Assembly (NCBI RefSeq): GCF_964199755.1
Contig: NC_133910.1
Span: 2,874,501-2,938,500 of the forward strand
DNA: 64,000 nt
Reading direction: 5' to 3'
Source: Larus michahellis
Lineage: Eukaryota; Chordata; Aves; Charadriiformes; Laridae
Below the pieces are notes generated by a model. It was not told where the DNA came from, ran no database searches, and saw only the letters and a list, made by a program, of their open reading frames with translations. Shown here in pieces: positions 10,689-26,873 of the stretch (position 1 is the first letter of the stretch; each line of letters starts with the position of its first letter). Both the position numbers and the translations under genes were made by a program.

Positions 10689-11240
10689 AATCATAGAATC
10701 ATAGGCTGGTTTGGAGTGGAAGGGACCTTTGAAGACCATCTACTCCAGCCCCCTGACATAGGCAGGGACATCTTCAACTAGACCAGGTTGCTGAAAGCCC
10801 CATCCAACCTGGCCTGGAATGTTTCCAGGGATGGGGCATCTGCCACCTCTCTGGGCAACCTAGGACAGTGTCTCACCACCCTCAGCGTAAAAAAAATGTC
10901 TTCCTTTTATCTAGTCTAAATCTCCCCTCTTTCAGTTTACTCTTTGTCCTATGGCTCCCCTCCCTGCTCCAGAGTCCCTCCCCAGCTTTCCTGGAGCCCC
11001 TTTAGGGACTGGAAGGGGCTCTAAGGTCTCCCCAGAGCCTTCTCTTCTCCAGGCTGAACCCCCCCAGCTCTCTCAGCCTGTCCCCACAGCAGAGGAGCTC
11101 CAGCCCTCGGATCATCCTCGTGGCCTCCTCTGGCCCCGCTCCAACAGCTCCGTGTCCTTCTGCTGTTGGTGCACCAGAGCTGGAGGCAGCACTGCAGAGG
11201 GTCTCACAGAGCGGAGCAGAGGGGCAGAATTCCCTCCCTT
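10689..11240 (-). mobile_element. CR1 LINE 3' fragment
   Basis: The block starts with ATCATAGAATCATA, the reverse complement of the CR1 3'-terminal repeat. It continues with the CR1 tail sequence (GGAAGGGACC near 10718, then the CCAGGGATGGGGC segment). It reads backwards into the CR1 3' region up to about 11240. It is diverged and 5'-truncated, as most CR1 copies are. Confidence 0.9.
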
Positions 11241-11537
11241 AATAATACTGCCCTTGCTACCGGAAAATATACACTTTCCATGGAAAACAGCTGCATTGTC
11301 AATCACTACTCTCAGTTTCAAATATCACCCTGACACAGTACCAGGTTAATACATTCCCTTCTGGCACTCTGAGCTTACTTTAATCACCTTGTCAGGTTAT
11401 CAATAGGGATAAAGTCTGGTGAGATTAACAGACGTCTGGGCCAGGCACAGGGCCGGGTCTGCGGGGCAGCCATGACTTGGCTGAAGGCACCCACACTGCG
11501 TGCCCTCACGCAGCACCGCGGGGAGAGGCCAGAAAGC

Positions 11538-11625
11538 ATTCATAGAATCATGTGTTGGGTTGGAAGGGACCTCTAAAGGTCATCTAGTCCAAGCACCCTG
11601 CAGTGAGCAGGGACACTCGGCGGGG
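11538..11625 (-). mobile_element. CR1 LINE short 3' fragment
   Basis: It starts ATTCATAGAATCAT, followed by GGTTGGAAGGGACC and the typical CATCTAGTCCAAGC stretch. Only the extreme 3' end is present. It lies about 300 bp upstream of the POLE3 first exon. Confidence 0.85.
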
Positions 11626-11639
11626 CAAAGCGTCTGCCA

Positions 11640-12370
11640 CCACGGACACCGACCCCCCCGCCCTCGGGGCTCCCACCACCTTCCCCAGCACCTCACCCTC
11701 CACCCCCAGCCCGACACCCCTCACCCTCCGCTGGCTCCCCGGTCACCCCGGGCCGCCGCCGACCCTCCCCCCGGCAGCCCGGGCCTCCCCCGCCGAACCC
11801 GGCCCCGCTCTCCCGCCCCGCCGCCATCCCGTCACCAGGCAACGGCGGCCGCGGGGGCGGCCGGGAAGGGCCGCGGTGCACGCCGGGAGGGGGCAGGGGT
11901 CAGAGGGCAGCGGTGAGCGCGCGCTCCGCGGCGGCCGCGCCGGGTGAGGTACGGACGGGCCGGGCCGCGCCCCCCCGGCTGTCCCCGTGTCCCCCCGCCC
12001 CCGGTGACGCCCCGTTTGCCTTGCAGGAGGCCCCAGGATGGCGGAGAGACCGGAGGACCTGAACCTGCCCAATGCCGTCATCACCCGCATCATCAAGGAG
12101 GCGGTGGGTGCCGGCCCCGCGGGGTTGGGGGGGAACCGACCGGCAGCCGGCCCCGGGCACCCGCTGCCCGAGTGCACCCCCCGGGCAGCCCCCCTTCGCC
12201 CGGCAGTCCCCGGGAGCTTCACGGTCCTGCGGTCCCGAAGGCGGCCGGGCCCCCGGAGGCCCCTCCCCGCGGGGGGCGGCGGTGCCGCCGTGCTGTCCCC
12301 GAGGAGCTGGGGCCCTCCCGGGGCCCGGAGGGACGGTCCAGGTTGCGAACCCCCGTGAGTGTTCAAAGGA
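11640..12370 (+). promoter_or_regulatory. POLE3: CpG-rich POLE3 promoter and noncoding first exon
   Basis: A very CG-rich stretch surrounds a probable 5' noncoding exon ending at 11943 (CGG then GTGAGG). An 83-bp intron follows, with its acceptor CTTGCAG at 12020-12026. A GCACGCCGGGAG element at about 11878-11889 resembles the motif repeated in the PRPF4/CDC26 promoter. In mammals this promoter is shared with C9orf43 on the other strand; no C9orf43 coding exon is recognised here. Confidence 0.7.
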
Positions 12371-14537
12371 CAGGCCAAAGGCGGGGGAGCTCCCGCAGGG
12401 GGGCTTCCTGAGCCCGCTGGCCAAATAAATCAGAGCAGAAGGAACGCCTGGCGTATATAAAAATCTAGAGTAATTCCCAGTCATTAATTTAATGATACGT
12501 TTGGTCTTGAGCCATGGGGCACCAATGAATGGATCTGGATAGAATCTTGGAATCGTTCAGGTTGGAAGGGACCTTTAAGACCAAGTCCAACCGCTGTCCT
12601 GGCACTGGTACAGCGGGGTGACTGGTCTGTGTCAGGGACTCAGTAGTCACCGGATGAATTGTCCTGGAGGTGGTGGCCTGGACCCACCACTGACGCAGAG
12701 ATTACTTTGCTTCTGTGTAGCTTACAGCGTTTGAGAGAACACGGTGAAATTGCAGTTAGCTTTCAGCTGGCATGAGAGTTTCTGTGACAGCATCTGAGGT
12801 CAACATTTAGCTTCCAGTGGTGCCGAGCCCTCTGAAATGCCCTAACGGAACTGACATGTGAATTATGCAAGTTTAAGTCATTTATAGCAGCCGCTGATAA
12901 AAGTTGAATTTGTTTTTCAGCTTCCTGATGGAGTCAATATTTCCAAAGAAGCTCGGAGCGCAATATCTCGAGCGGCAAGTGTGTTTGTTCTTTATGCAAC
13001 ATCATGGTAAGAACTCGTTGCATCAGATCATCTGTGCAGTTGATTTATAATTCACCTCTCTGCTGGCTCTCCTGGAGACTTTTTTCCAGTGTTTGTTTTG
13101 GCATTGTCTGCTTATATAAATAAAACCATCTTTAGTGCAGCCCGGACTGCAGCAGTTGGGTTTGGACTGTCCTTAACAACGCGTGGGGAAGGCACCTTGG
13201 CTCTGGACGCAGAGATGACCCAACCCCACCAGGGACAAGAGGGGTCCTGGACTTCCGTTAGCCTTAGGATATGACTGCGTGGCTTTTCCCAGCAAAGCAA
13301 GAGCCCTTTGCTCGCTCTTCAAGCTACTCACCACATGGCTGCGTTAGGGCAAGCAAGAGCCAACCTCGTCAGCCTTGGATCTGGTGGCAGGGGACACAGT
13401 AACGTCTCCAGGTGGCTCAGATTATGCTGTGCAAACAGCCGCTTCTCTGGTGCTCAGCGCTCACACGCCTTTGGAGTTCTCACCTTCCAGCCAATGTTCA
13501 GCCTTTCTCCTTCCTCCCGGTTGTAGAAAAGGTCCGTGCGAGCAGAAAACTAACGTTGTGGGAGAGCAATGCCGCTAGATGAAAGCACAAACAGCCAATG
13601 TAAAAGAGACGGTTTCTTAAGCTACTATTATTAAATGATTAAAAAAACCCCAATGTTTAGGAGATGGCTTTTTTTTTTTGAAGTTGCTTGCGACTTTAAT
13701 AAACAAGACTAAGTTAATAACAGTACCAATTAACTCTTATTTTCCTTCTTGTTTTTGACTAGTGCGAATAACTTCGCGATGAAGGGGAAGAGGAAAACGC
13801 TGAACGCTGGCGATGTTCTCTCTGCCATGGAGGAAATGGAGTTTCAGCGATTTGTAGCCCCCTTGAAAGAATCACTGGAAGGTATCGTCCTCAGTTCATG
13901 TCGAGGGGGTCTAAGCAGCACCACGTCCTGTTTTCCTCGAACACTGGACAAGCAACACTTACTTGCCTGTCTTGTTTCTCTTCTCTTTGCCCAGCATCCT
14001 ACACTGCAGTTTGCCTGGGGAATAATAATGTGCCACCTTAACAGGACTGGGATAACATTATTTCACAACTGATGAGGATTGAGAAAGTCTCATCTGGTAT
14101 CACTCCCCTATTATGTTTATCTAAGGAAAGCCTTAAGCGCTGCCCGTAAATGTGAACTCCTGCGTCCTTTTCAGCATTTTTCTGCTGAAACTTAACCTGA
14201 TTTCCTATGGAGCTGCTCAGCACAGCTCAAATAATAGGGTGAGTCGCTGCTATGGGTTCACTGCTCCCCTTGTAAGCCCGGAGAGCAAGTGGACGTTGGG
14301 CTTCAGGTGCTGCACTGTTCATGCCGGGGAAACACTGGCCTGCAATTTTTCAGTGTTCTCTCTTTTCCTTTTGTAGTTTACAGGCGTGAACAGAAAGGAA
14401 AGAAAGAAGCAAGGAAAGACAAGGACAAGAAGGCAGACTCAGAGGAGCAAGATAAGAGCCGAGAGGAAGAGAATGATGATGATGACGAAAGGATGGAGGA
14501 AGAAGAGCAAAATGATGAGGAAGAGGTGGACAACTGA
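12038..14537 (+). CDS. POLE3: DNA polymerase epsilon subunit 3 (histone-fold protein)
   Basis: POLE3 pairs with POLE4 in DNA polymerase epsilon and with CHRAC1 in the CHRAC remodelling complex, in the nucleus. Coding exons are 12038-12103, 12921-13006, 13763-13881 and 14377-14537, giving 143 residues against about 147 in mammals. The start [18 protein letters not shown] and the histone fold through [20 protein letters not shown] match the family closely. The C-terminus is a charged tail, Lys-rich then Asp/Glu-rich, ending EEEVDN. The tail is a few residues shorter than in human around the lysine run. The residue made at the third junction is Val where human has Ala. All junctions use GT/AG. 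The next gene, ALAD, is transcribed in the same direction. Confidence 0.97.
12540..12612 (-). mobile_element. CR1 LINE short 3' fragment in POLE3 intron
   Basis: The stretch AGAATCTTGGAATCG followed by GGTTGGAAGGGACCTTTAAG is the reversed CR1 3' end. Only about 70 bases remain. Confidence 0.75.
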
Positions 14538-16197
14538 GCTTGCTCACGAGACGCGTGCAGGGGTCGGGGTTTGTTCAGGGGGATATAAATGCTGTCAATC
14601 AACTTTGCTGTGTCCCCTCTTGTTTCCAGTAGAGCTTTGTTCTGTTCCGCTGGGGCCTGCCCCTTTTTGGCTTTAACTTGTACATAAAGGACTTTTGCTA
14701 AAGCTTTTCTCGAGGAAGGACCGCTCCTCCCCGTGCACTCTCCCCAGGTTCGGAACGGGACTGGATGGGACTGGGCTTTTTACACTGGGTTGGCTCTGAA
14801 ATAGAGGAAAAAAAAAGAGATGTTGGATGCTCAGTACAGAAGCTGGCCAGGAGAACTTGAGAGACTGCTGAATAAGCTCGTTAAACCAAGTCAGGGGCTG
14901 AATCAAATAGGTCATTGACCCTTTGGGGTTTAGAATCGCCAAGATGATGTCAGGAGGCTTGGAAGCTGAACATTTAAGCTCTTTATCCAAGTGGCTTGGT
15001 TTTTTTCCTTCATTTTCTTGCATTCTGGCTGTGCCTTCTCTTCCTGCTGTCCCTGTGACAGTTACCACTCGTACGCAGCAATACAGTGTAACCGTGCAAG
15101 GACCGGTGTCCGCTTGTCTGACTTTCTCCCCCAAATCAACTGAAATCAAAAAAACTCCACAGCGCTTAAGATGTAAACTAAATACCGAAAGTGCTTGGTT
15201 TGTGTCTTTTTAAAGCCCTGGGAGACCAAGAGGAGTTTTATTAAAAATCCGAAGCAAAATTAATGGCTAAAATGTGTATCAGGATAAAAAAAGGTGGCTG
15301 TATCAGGCGGTACCTTTGTTGCAGGTCAGCAGCGGGCACCGGTGGATGGGATGCTCTCGCCTCCGTTCCCTCTGCGGAGCTGCAGGTCCTGCAGACAGGG
15401 TGGAGACTGCAGCAGGTTTAAGCGTGGTAGAATAGAGTGCTGGATTTTGGTGGCTTTTCGGTGTGGTTTGGGGTTTTTTCCCCCAACTAGAAGGGACAAA
15501 TCGCATCAAAGGTCCCTCGTGAGCCTTAGATGCTGCCTCCCGCTGTGACAGGCTCCAGGAGAGCAGCGAGGACAGGACATTCCTGCCCAGGAAGGGCAGC
15601 CTCGGGCCTCTGGTTTTTAAAATCTCTAAGAAAAATGGGTTGAAATAAGCTGTTGGGATTCCTAGCACTCATATAGGTTTGTTCTTTTATACTTGAATTG
15701 TTAGTTTTGATGCCTTTCCTTTCTCTTCTCTGAGAAAATATCTGTTAGAATAAGCTCTTTTTGGGGGAAAAAAGCTCTATTATTTGCCTGATCTTTTTGA
15801 AGACTAATACACCCAGTATTTGAACTTAACCAAGGTCTGGTGAGGGAAACTTGAGGAAAGCTTTAGGTATGTTTAAGTAAAACCCACGAGTTTTGCTGAT
15901 ATGCAGAGCTACCCCCAAGAGCTGCCCTGCCTTTGCTTTTATGGCACAATGGCTTTTCACACACACGGGCCCAGCTCTTGAAACGAACTGAATCAACAAA
16001 GATTTTCTGAAAAGACTGAGTTAAGGATGCCTTCCCAAGATCTCCAGTTACAAAAACGGCCTGCCATCTAGCTCTTTTTCCTCTTTTTTTTTTTTTCTTT
16101 TTTTCCTCTTCTACTACATATCTGGGGTGCATATTCTGGAAGGGAACAATATCTAAATAAAAGCCAGATTTTTTTACAGAATTGGAGTCTCTTGTTT
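14538..16197 (+). other. POLE3 3' UTR and downstream flank
   Basis: No further coding exon is seen. The stretch contains the candidate poly(A) signals and T-rich runs (about 16083-16106). Open frames on both strands here have no splice or family support. Confidence 0.5.
15240..15245 (+). terminator. POLE3: Candidate POLE3 poly(A) signal ATTAAA
   Basis: ATTAAA lies about 700 bp after the POLE3 stop codon. A second candidate, AATAAA, lies at 16156-16161. The sequence alone does not show which is used. Confidence 0.35.
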
Positions 16198-16198
16198 C

Positions 16199-16620
16199 TG
16201 TCAGTAACGAACCGAGCCAGTTGTGGTTGCATGAAGCGCTGTGTGAGCCGATGCAGGCACAAAACCACGGATGAAAGGCAAAGAACAAGTTTAATCTCGA
16301 TACCTCATGGAGCGGGGAATCGCCAAAGCAGCACCCGGGCAGAGGCACACAAGCAGGGGACGCGGGCGCCACGGAGTGAGAGTCCTTGTTAGCAAGAGTC
16401 CTTGGCAGCGAGGGAGTCCTTGTTAGCAAGAACGCACGCGGACTCTGTTCTTGCTGGTACTTCAAGGGTTCGAACAGGCATCGTTTTCCCACCTTCAACA
16501 ACAGGCCACGATTCTCAAGCGGGTAGATGAGGTGTCCCTGACTCCATGGCAGACTTAACGTTATCTAAGCGCAAGTGTTTTACGCGCAAGCACCCAAGAC
16601 TGAACAATTAGTGTGACACA
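16199..16620 (-). mobile_element. Possible solo LTR, family unknown
   Basis: On the minus strand this block starts TGTGTCACAC and ends TTACTGACA, so it has TG...CA ends. It contains short internal direct repeats (TCCTTGTTAGCAAGA at about 16383 and 16407) and an ATTAAA-type signal near 16290. TGTTT occurs just outside both ends but not exactly flush. It lacks coding content and is unlike its surroundings. An old LTR is the best guess. Confidence 0.4.
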
Positions 16621-17106
16621 TGTTTTTCCCAGCACCTCAGGTGCGAGTCACTTGAGCGTATTTATCCTCGCCGATCTTCCATTGCTTTCCCACAAGCGTG
16701 CGGCCACTGCAGAAGCAAACCCGCTGCGAAACTGCTGGTGGAGCAGCCGGCGGCAAAGGGAGGGTGAAGGCTACTGCGACGCGGCCTCGAGCGAGGGGAG
16801 CGCAGAGACTGGAAATAAGGAGATTTCCAGTTACGGGAGAAGTGGGGTTGGGGTGCTGGTGTCTGTATCCCTGGTGAAGGAGCCGTCTGCTCGCCCTCGC
16901 TCCCGGCGGGAGACACGGGGTCGGGGTTTATGCCCTGCAGCGGGTGAAGGAGACGGTATTGCTGCGTGGGAGCTGCAGAACAGCAGAAGGTTATCTATTC
17001 GAATAAGCCTCTTTTTTTGGGAAAGATGCTGTATTTGACTGATCTTTACGAAGACTAATGAGCCTGATCCAAGCATCTCTTGCATATTGCAAGTATTCTT
17101 ACTCTT

Positions 17107-17165
17107 ACAGTTGGACTCAATGATCTTAAAGGCTTTTTTCCAACGTAAATCATTCTACGATCTCC
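17107..17165 (+). mobile_element. CR1 LINE 3' end, very short
   Basis: TTGGACTCAATGATCTTAAAGG followed by TTCCAACGTAAATCATTCTACGAT is a diverged CR1 3' terminus in plus orientation. Confidence 0.65.
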
Positions 17166-17220
17166 CTTGCTCTGATGAGATGGAGAAAACAGCATGTCCT
17201 GTGTGCACGCTGCCAAGCCT

Positions 17221-18165
17221 GCAGCATGGCTCCAGCCCCCCCTCACCTGGCAGGACCCCGCAGCACCCCACGGACCTGCTCCAGTCCCCCCCAGCACCCC
17301 AAGCCCTGTCCCATGCTCCCCCAGCACACTAAAGCCCTGCTTCATGCCTCCCAGCACCCCAAAACCCAGCTCCAGGTATCCCTGCAGCACCCAAAACCGG
17401 GTGGCGTGGTCCCTCAGCACCCCACAGCCCTGCTCTATGTGCCCCCCAGCACCCCAAAGCCCTGCTCCAGCACTCCAAAGCCCTGCTCCATGCCCGCCAG
17501 CACTGCAAAACCTGGCTCCAGGCCCCCATCCAGCACCCCAAAACCCGCCTGCATGGCCCCCCAGCACCCCAAAACCCTGCTCCAGACACCCCCAGCACCC
17601 CAAAACCCAGCTCCAGCCCCCCACCCAGCACCCCAAACCCCTGCTCCAGACCCCCCAGCACCCCAAAACCTGCCTCAAGGTTCCCCTGCAGCACCCCAAA
17701 ACCTTTCTGCGTGGCCCCCCAGCACCGCAAAACCTGGCTCCATGCCCCCCGAGCACCCCAAAACCCGCCTTCATGGTCCCCCAGCACCCCAAAGCCCTGC
17801 TAAAGACCCCTCCAGCACTCTACCACCACTCTGCGTGGCCCCCCAGCACCCCAAAGCCCTGCTCCAGCACCCCTAGCCCTGCTCCATGCCCCCCAGCACC
17901 CCGAAACCTGGCTCCAGCCCCCCACCAGCCCCCCAGAGCCCTGCTCCAGACCCCCTAGCACCCCAAAACCCACCCGCATGGCCCCCCCCAGCGCCCCAAA
18001 ACCTAGCTCCAGCCCCCCACCCAGCACCCCAAAGCCCTGCTCCAGACCCCCCGGCACCCCCATTCCTTCTCCACACACCCCCCCAGCACCCCAAAACCCC
18101 GTTCCAGCCCCCTACACCCCCCCCCAAACCCCCGCTCCCCTCCGCAATTCACACCCCCCCAGCCC
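17221..18165. repeat. C-rich minisatellite upstream of ALAD
   Basis: About 950 bp of diverged tandem units built on CCCCAGCACCCCAAAACC followed by short variable spacers such as CTGCTCCAG, with a unit of roughly 30-50 bp. The plus strand is almost free of G-runs, while the minus strand has frequent runs of three to six G. The array ends about 120 bp before the noncoding first exon of ALAD. The long Pro/Gln frames across it are artefacts of the repeat. Confidence 0.9.
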
Positions 18166-18169
18166 CTTC

Positions 18170-18338
18170 CCCGCCGCCTCCAGCCCTTTTCCCGCGCTCC
18201 GCCGCGCGAGACTTCCCGCCGGCGGGGGGGGGGGAGAAGAAGAGTGGGCGTGTTTATGTTAATCGGGTGGGCGGGGTTATGCAAATCACACGAGCTGCCG
18301 GGGCAGAGTCCCACGGACGGAGCGGGACGCGGCGGTCG
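18170..18338 (+). promoter_or_regulatory. ALAD: ALAD promoter and noncoding exon 1
   Basis: A CpG-rich block contains a TTCCCGCC element (18212-18219), a GGGCGGGG box (18269-18276) and a perfect octamer ATGCAAAT (18279-18286). It ends in a splice donor (GGTCG then GTGAGT) at 18338/18339. The first acceptor before the coding start lies at 21973, so this is the likely housekeeping noncoding exon, separated by a 3.6-kb intron. The transcription start cannot be fixed from sequence. Confidence 0.65.
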
Positions 18339-19842
18339 GTGAGTCGCCGGGGCCGGGGTCGGGGACCGGGGAACCGGAGCCGGGGCGACCGCCCCGGCTC
18401 CGGTCCCCGGTCCCCGACCCCGGCCTCTTGTAGGGTTGCGCGGAGGCCGGGGATCGGGAGGGTTGCAGGGGCAGGGCCCGGCTCTGCAGGCTCGGGGGCG
18501 GACAGCAAGGGCAGCCCTCCGTAACGCAGGGTTTTCGCTCGGTAACCGGCGGTTACCGTGGGGAGAGCACCCAGCAGGCTGACACCCCGCTCCCCCTGGG
18601 GTGTACAGACACCACCACCGCCCCCCCGGGAGCATCCCCATTTCCAGATCCCGCCTGGAAGATGAAATCGGCTCTGACGTCTTGACCTTTGTTAGCGACT
18701 GTTAATTAACCCGCAGCTCCGTTGTCTTCCCCAGGGAGCTGCGCTTTCCTGCTGCGCACCAATCCATCCCCGTTCCCACCTGGGATTTTTGGGAGCTTGC
18801 GTGTCTCCAGGACTTCAGGTAAATAATTGTGGACTGTTTCCGCGTCCTAAAATGCTGGAAAGCGGCTTCCCCGTGTCTCAGCAGTCATCGGGCAGTGCCT
18901 GGCTCATGGGGCGGTCACCAGCTTTGCCGCTCACCCTCGGCCTGCGCCGGGTCGGGCTTCGGCCCCTCCGCTAAGTTTGGTTCCTTCATGCTGGTGCAAA
19001 GGGGAGGGAGGGCAGCGTGTGCCTGGGGTCTCTCCTTTTGCTGCCGCTTCACTCTCCTCGAAGGCAGCGAGGTGCCCGGGGACACCGTGGGCAAAGGCGC
19101 GGGTTGGGGTGCCGCGGGTTTGGTCCTGGAGCGGTCCCGGCGTGGAGGAGCGACAGTGGAACCGCTCTGCTGCGGAGCCCTTCACTCGGGAGGGAGCTGC
19201 AGGGCTGTTCTTAAACTCCTCCTCACCGATGCTCTGGTGTGTGTGAAGCAAACTGCTTTAGAAATAGGGATTTGGGCCTTTAATGATGGAGGAAGAGGCA
19301 CGTGTGCTCTGCTGGGAGCTCTAAGGGGGCCTTTGGGGGGAAACAGCCCCATTTTAGGGTATAAAATATGCGGTGCATCATCCCCTTATCGCGGCACTCA
19401 CTGTCCTTGCTGTGCATCCCTGCCGTCGGGCAGCCGTGGGGCACACGGTGGCTCTGCGGCCGTAAGACCCCGGTGTCCTTGTCCCACCGGGTGCCCTGCA
19501 CGGGCCGGGGGAGCCTGTGTCCCTGGGCAGGGGACAGCTTCTGCACGTGGGGCTCATAAGGAGGCCCTGGCTGCCCTGGCCTCGCAGACGGGTGCTGCGC
19601 CAGGGCCCACCCGTCCTGGCCGTTATCTCCGCTCTGCAATTCCGCCGGGTGCCAGCTCCTCCTTCCCCGGAGAGGGCAGTTTCTGGAGCGGTGCCCTCTA
19701 TCTGTCCCATACAGCATCAGGTGCCTCTGGTCCCAGCCCGGCCCCCCTCCCCTTCCTCCTGTGGGATTAACTATTGAACACATTTTTTGGATTCTCGAGA
19801 TGGGTTTTGTTCACTGAGCCTTTTGTTCTCGATCTCTGCCTG

Positions 19843-19914
19843 CCCGGAGCCCAGCCCGGAGCCCAGTCTGGAGCCCAGCCCGGAGCCCACTGGAGCCCAG
19901 CCCGGAGCCCAGCC
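19843..19914. repeat. 12-bp minisatellite in ALAD intron 1
   Basis: About six imperfect copies of a 12-bp unit, CCCGGAGCCCAG, in tandem. Confidence 0.85.
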
Positions 19915-21097
19915 GCTGTGCTGGGGCTGCCGACTCCAGTTCTCCCGAGGGCTGTCCCCTTCCCCGCGAGTAAGGACTAGTGCGGCAGCTTTCCAGGGCT
20001 AAAAATTACTTGCCAAGTGACGCTGTGACACTGCCAGCGTGCCGGTCAGCTGGTCTGCATACCCTGCAAGCACTGTCTGATTTTTTTTATACAGTGTTTT
20101 TAAACATATAAGCCTGTAAGAAATTGAGAGGTGCCTTTTTCCCTATTCCCAAGTAGAGGTAATCGCTGGGGATGCAAGACTGCTGGACTGAACGCGATGC
20201 CCTTATATTACAAGTGCCCCATGCACAGGGGCGGCCTGTGCCAAGAATGAGAACTTGGCTCAGCACTGGAATATCTGAAAGGTCTTGAGCATATAAAATA
20301 GGTGAACACCTCAAATTAAAAGTTTTGCGGTAGAATGGGGCCATGTCCTGCCCGGCTCCGTGGCTGACTGCTGTCGCAAGTGCTGGTGTAGAACTTTCTC
20401 CCCTGGCCTGCATCCTGGGATGCTGTGGGAGCCGCGTCTGCGCTCCGGAGAGAGATGGGGAACGGAGGTTCATTGCTGGGGAGTCCCTCCTGGGATGGGA
20501 CCGGGGACCATGGGGCTGCTCCACTGAGATGGGCCCCATCCTTGTGTCCTCCCTGTCTCCCGTGGGACGCCCTGCCCGGGGGTGCCAGTGGAGGAATTCC
20601 ACCTGCTCTTTCAGCAGCCCGTCTCCTCCTGCCCGCCTCCCTCTGGAGGGGGCCAGCAGGACTTTGCTGTTTGTTTCGCGGGACACCCCCGGCTCCTCTG
20701 CACGGGGCGTTGGTGGGATGCGGCCCCGCGTGCCGCCAGCAGCAGCCCTCGAAGCCTCTCCGTACAAACAGTTCGTTGTTCAGGCTGCGGCTCCCCGGGC
20801 GTCCCGGCCGTAACGGCTGCTCTCTTCTGTGCCGCAGCCAAATGCCTGGTCCCCTGTGAGCCGCCTTCCCCCGGCCCCTTCCATCGCACTCTCACCAACC
20901 ACACGTTGGTGAGAATTTAGTGCAAGTGGAAACTTAAATGTTAATGGTCTAATCGCTGAATTATTACTAGATATAACTGTTACATAAGCAGAAAATATTG
21001 CTACAGGAGAAGTTGCAACAATAACATAGCTAACACTTGATTTATGTATTTTGGGTAATTGCTCTTTGTTACCCCTGAAATCTGTTTTGCCCACCCA

Positions 21098-21309
21098 GGA
21101 AGAAATTCTTCACTCTGAAGGTGGTGAGCCCCTGGCCCAGGTTGCCCAGAGAAGCTGTGGCTGCCCCATCCCTGGAGGGGTTCAAGGCCAGGTTGGACGG
21201 GGCTTGGAGCAACCTGGGCTGGTGGGAGGTGTCCCTGCCCAGGGCAGGGGGGTTGGAACTAGATGATCTTTAAGGTCCCTTCCAACCCAAACCATTCTGT
21301 GATTCTATG
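21098..21309 (+). mobile_element. CR1 LINE 3' fragment in ALAD intron 1
   Basis: It runs from AGAAATTCTTCACTCTGAAG through GGTTGCCCAGAGAAGC to the terminal CCATTCTGTGATTCTATGA. This is the plus-strand CR1 3' end with its typical terminal repeat. Confidence 0.95.
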
Positions 21310-22008
21310 AACTCCCAAGTTTTCTTTATCCAGCAGTAAGTGGCCACCGGAGCTGTGTGACCGCAGGGTTCGTAGCCCTGGTAACTTCAGGATGATCCTG
21401 CACCTCTCATCCAGTGCCCATAGTCATCCTCCACGGCACCTTTCCACTGTGGCCACAAAGACTTTGTGCTGTGCAGGGCAGCTTTTGACTACTCTGTATA
21501 AAAAAGCTGTATCACGCAATTAGACAGCGTTAAGCACAAGTAAAATGCATTAAGCGATCATTAGAAAACTGCTGGTACACTTACATGAGCTAAAACAGAC
21601 GGAGCCTGAGGAGGGTGGTAGTGTTGATCCGTGTGAAGGTGGCTCTGCTGCAGGAGGACGCTGGTGGCTGTGAATTGGTGGTTTCACACACAGAATTGGG
21701 AGGTTTTGTGGGGAGGAATCGGCATCATCCCCATTGACGGGGAGAGCCTTGCTGTGTCTGCTGCTGCGGGGTCCTGCGACACCCGCCCGGCGCGGGGCAG
21801 AGTGGGGCTGAACTGGCTGGGTGCAGCTCATGCTCCCCGCGTGTGCCCGGAGCGGGACAGGGACGGTCCTGCGGTGGCTGCCTGGATCTCAGCCCCCTCC
21901 TCGCGTGCACCGATAGCCGTGTCTTACCTGGACACCGCCGCTAACCAGCTGCTGGTTTCTTTTGGTGTTTCAGAGCCTCCTTCCACAGCCTCCTAGCAAA
22001 CACCCAAG

Positions 22009-26873
<4,865 letters not shown>

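Noticed and set aside
16460-16485. GGGTTCGAAC resembling a tRNA B box
   Set aside because: No matching A box or cloverleaf could be built around it.
15863-16501. A 212-residue minus-strand frame
   Set aside because: Much of it lies in the LTR-like block, and its protein shows no domain or splice pattern.
17055-18127. Long Pro/Gln-rich and Gly/Trp-rich frames on both strands
   Set aside because: They follow the C-rich minisatellite upstream of ALAD and have no family features or splice support.
20087-20860. Overlapping frames of 140-226 residues in ALAD intron 1
   Set aside because: Both strands are open because of GC bias, and there is no recognisable motif.
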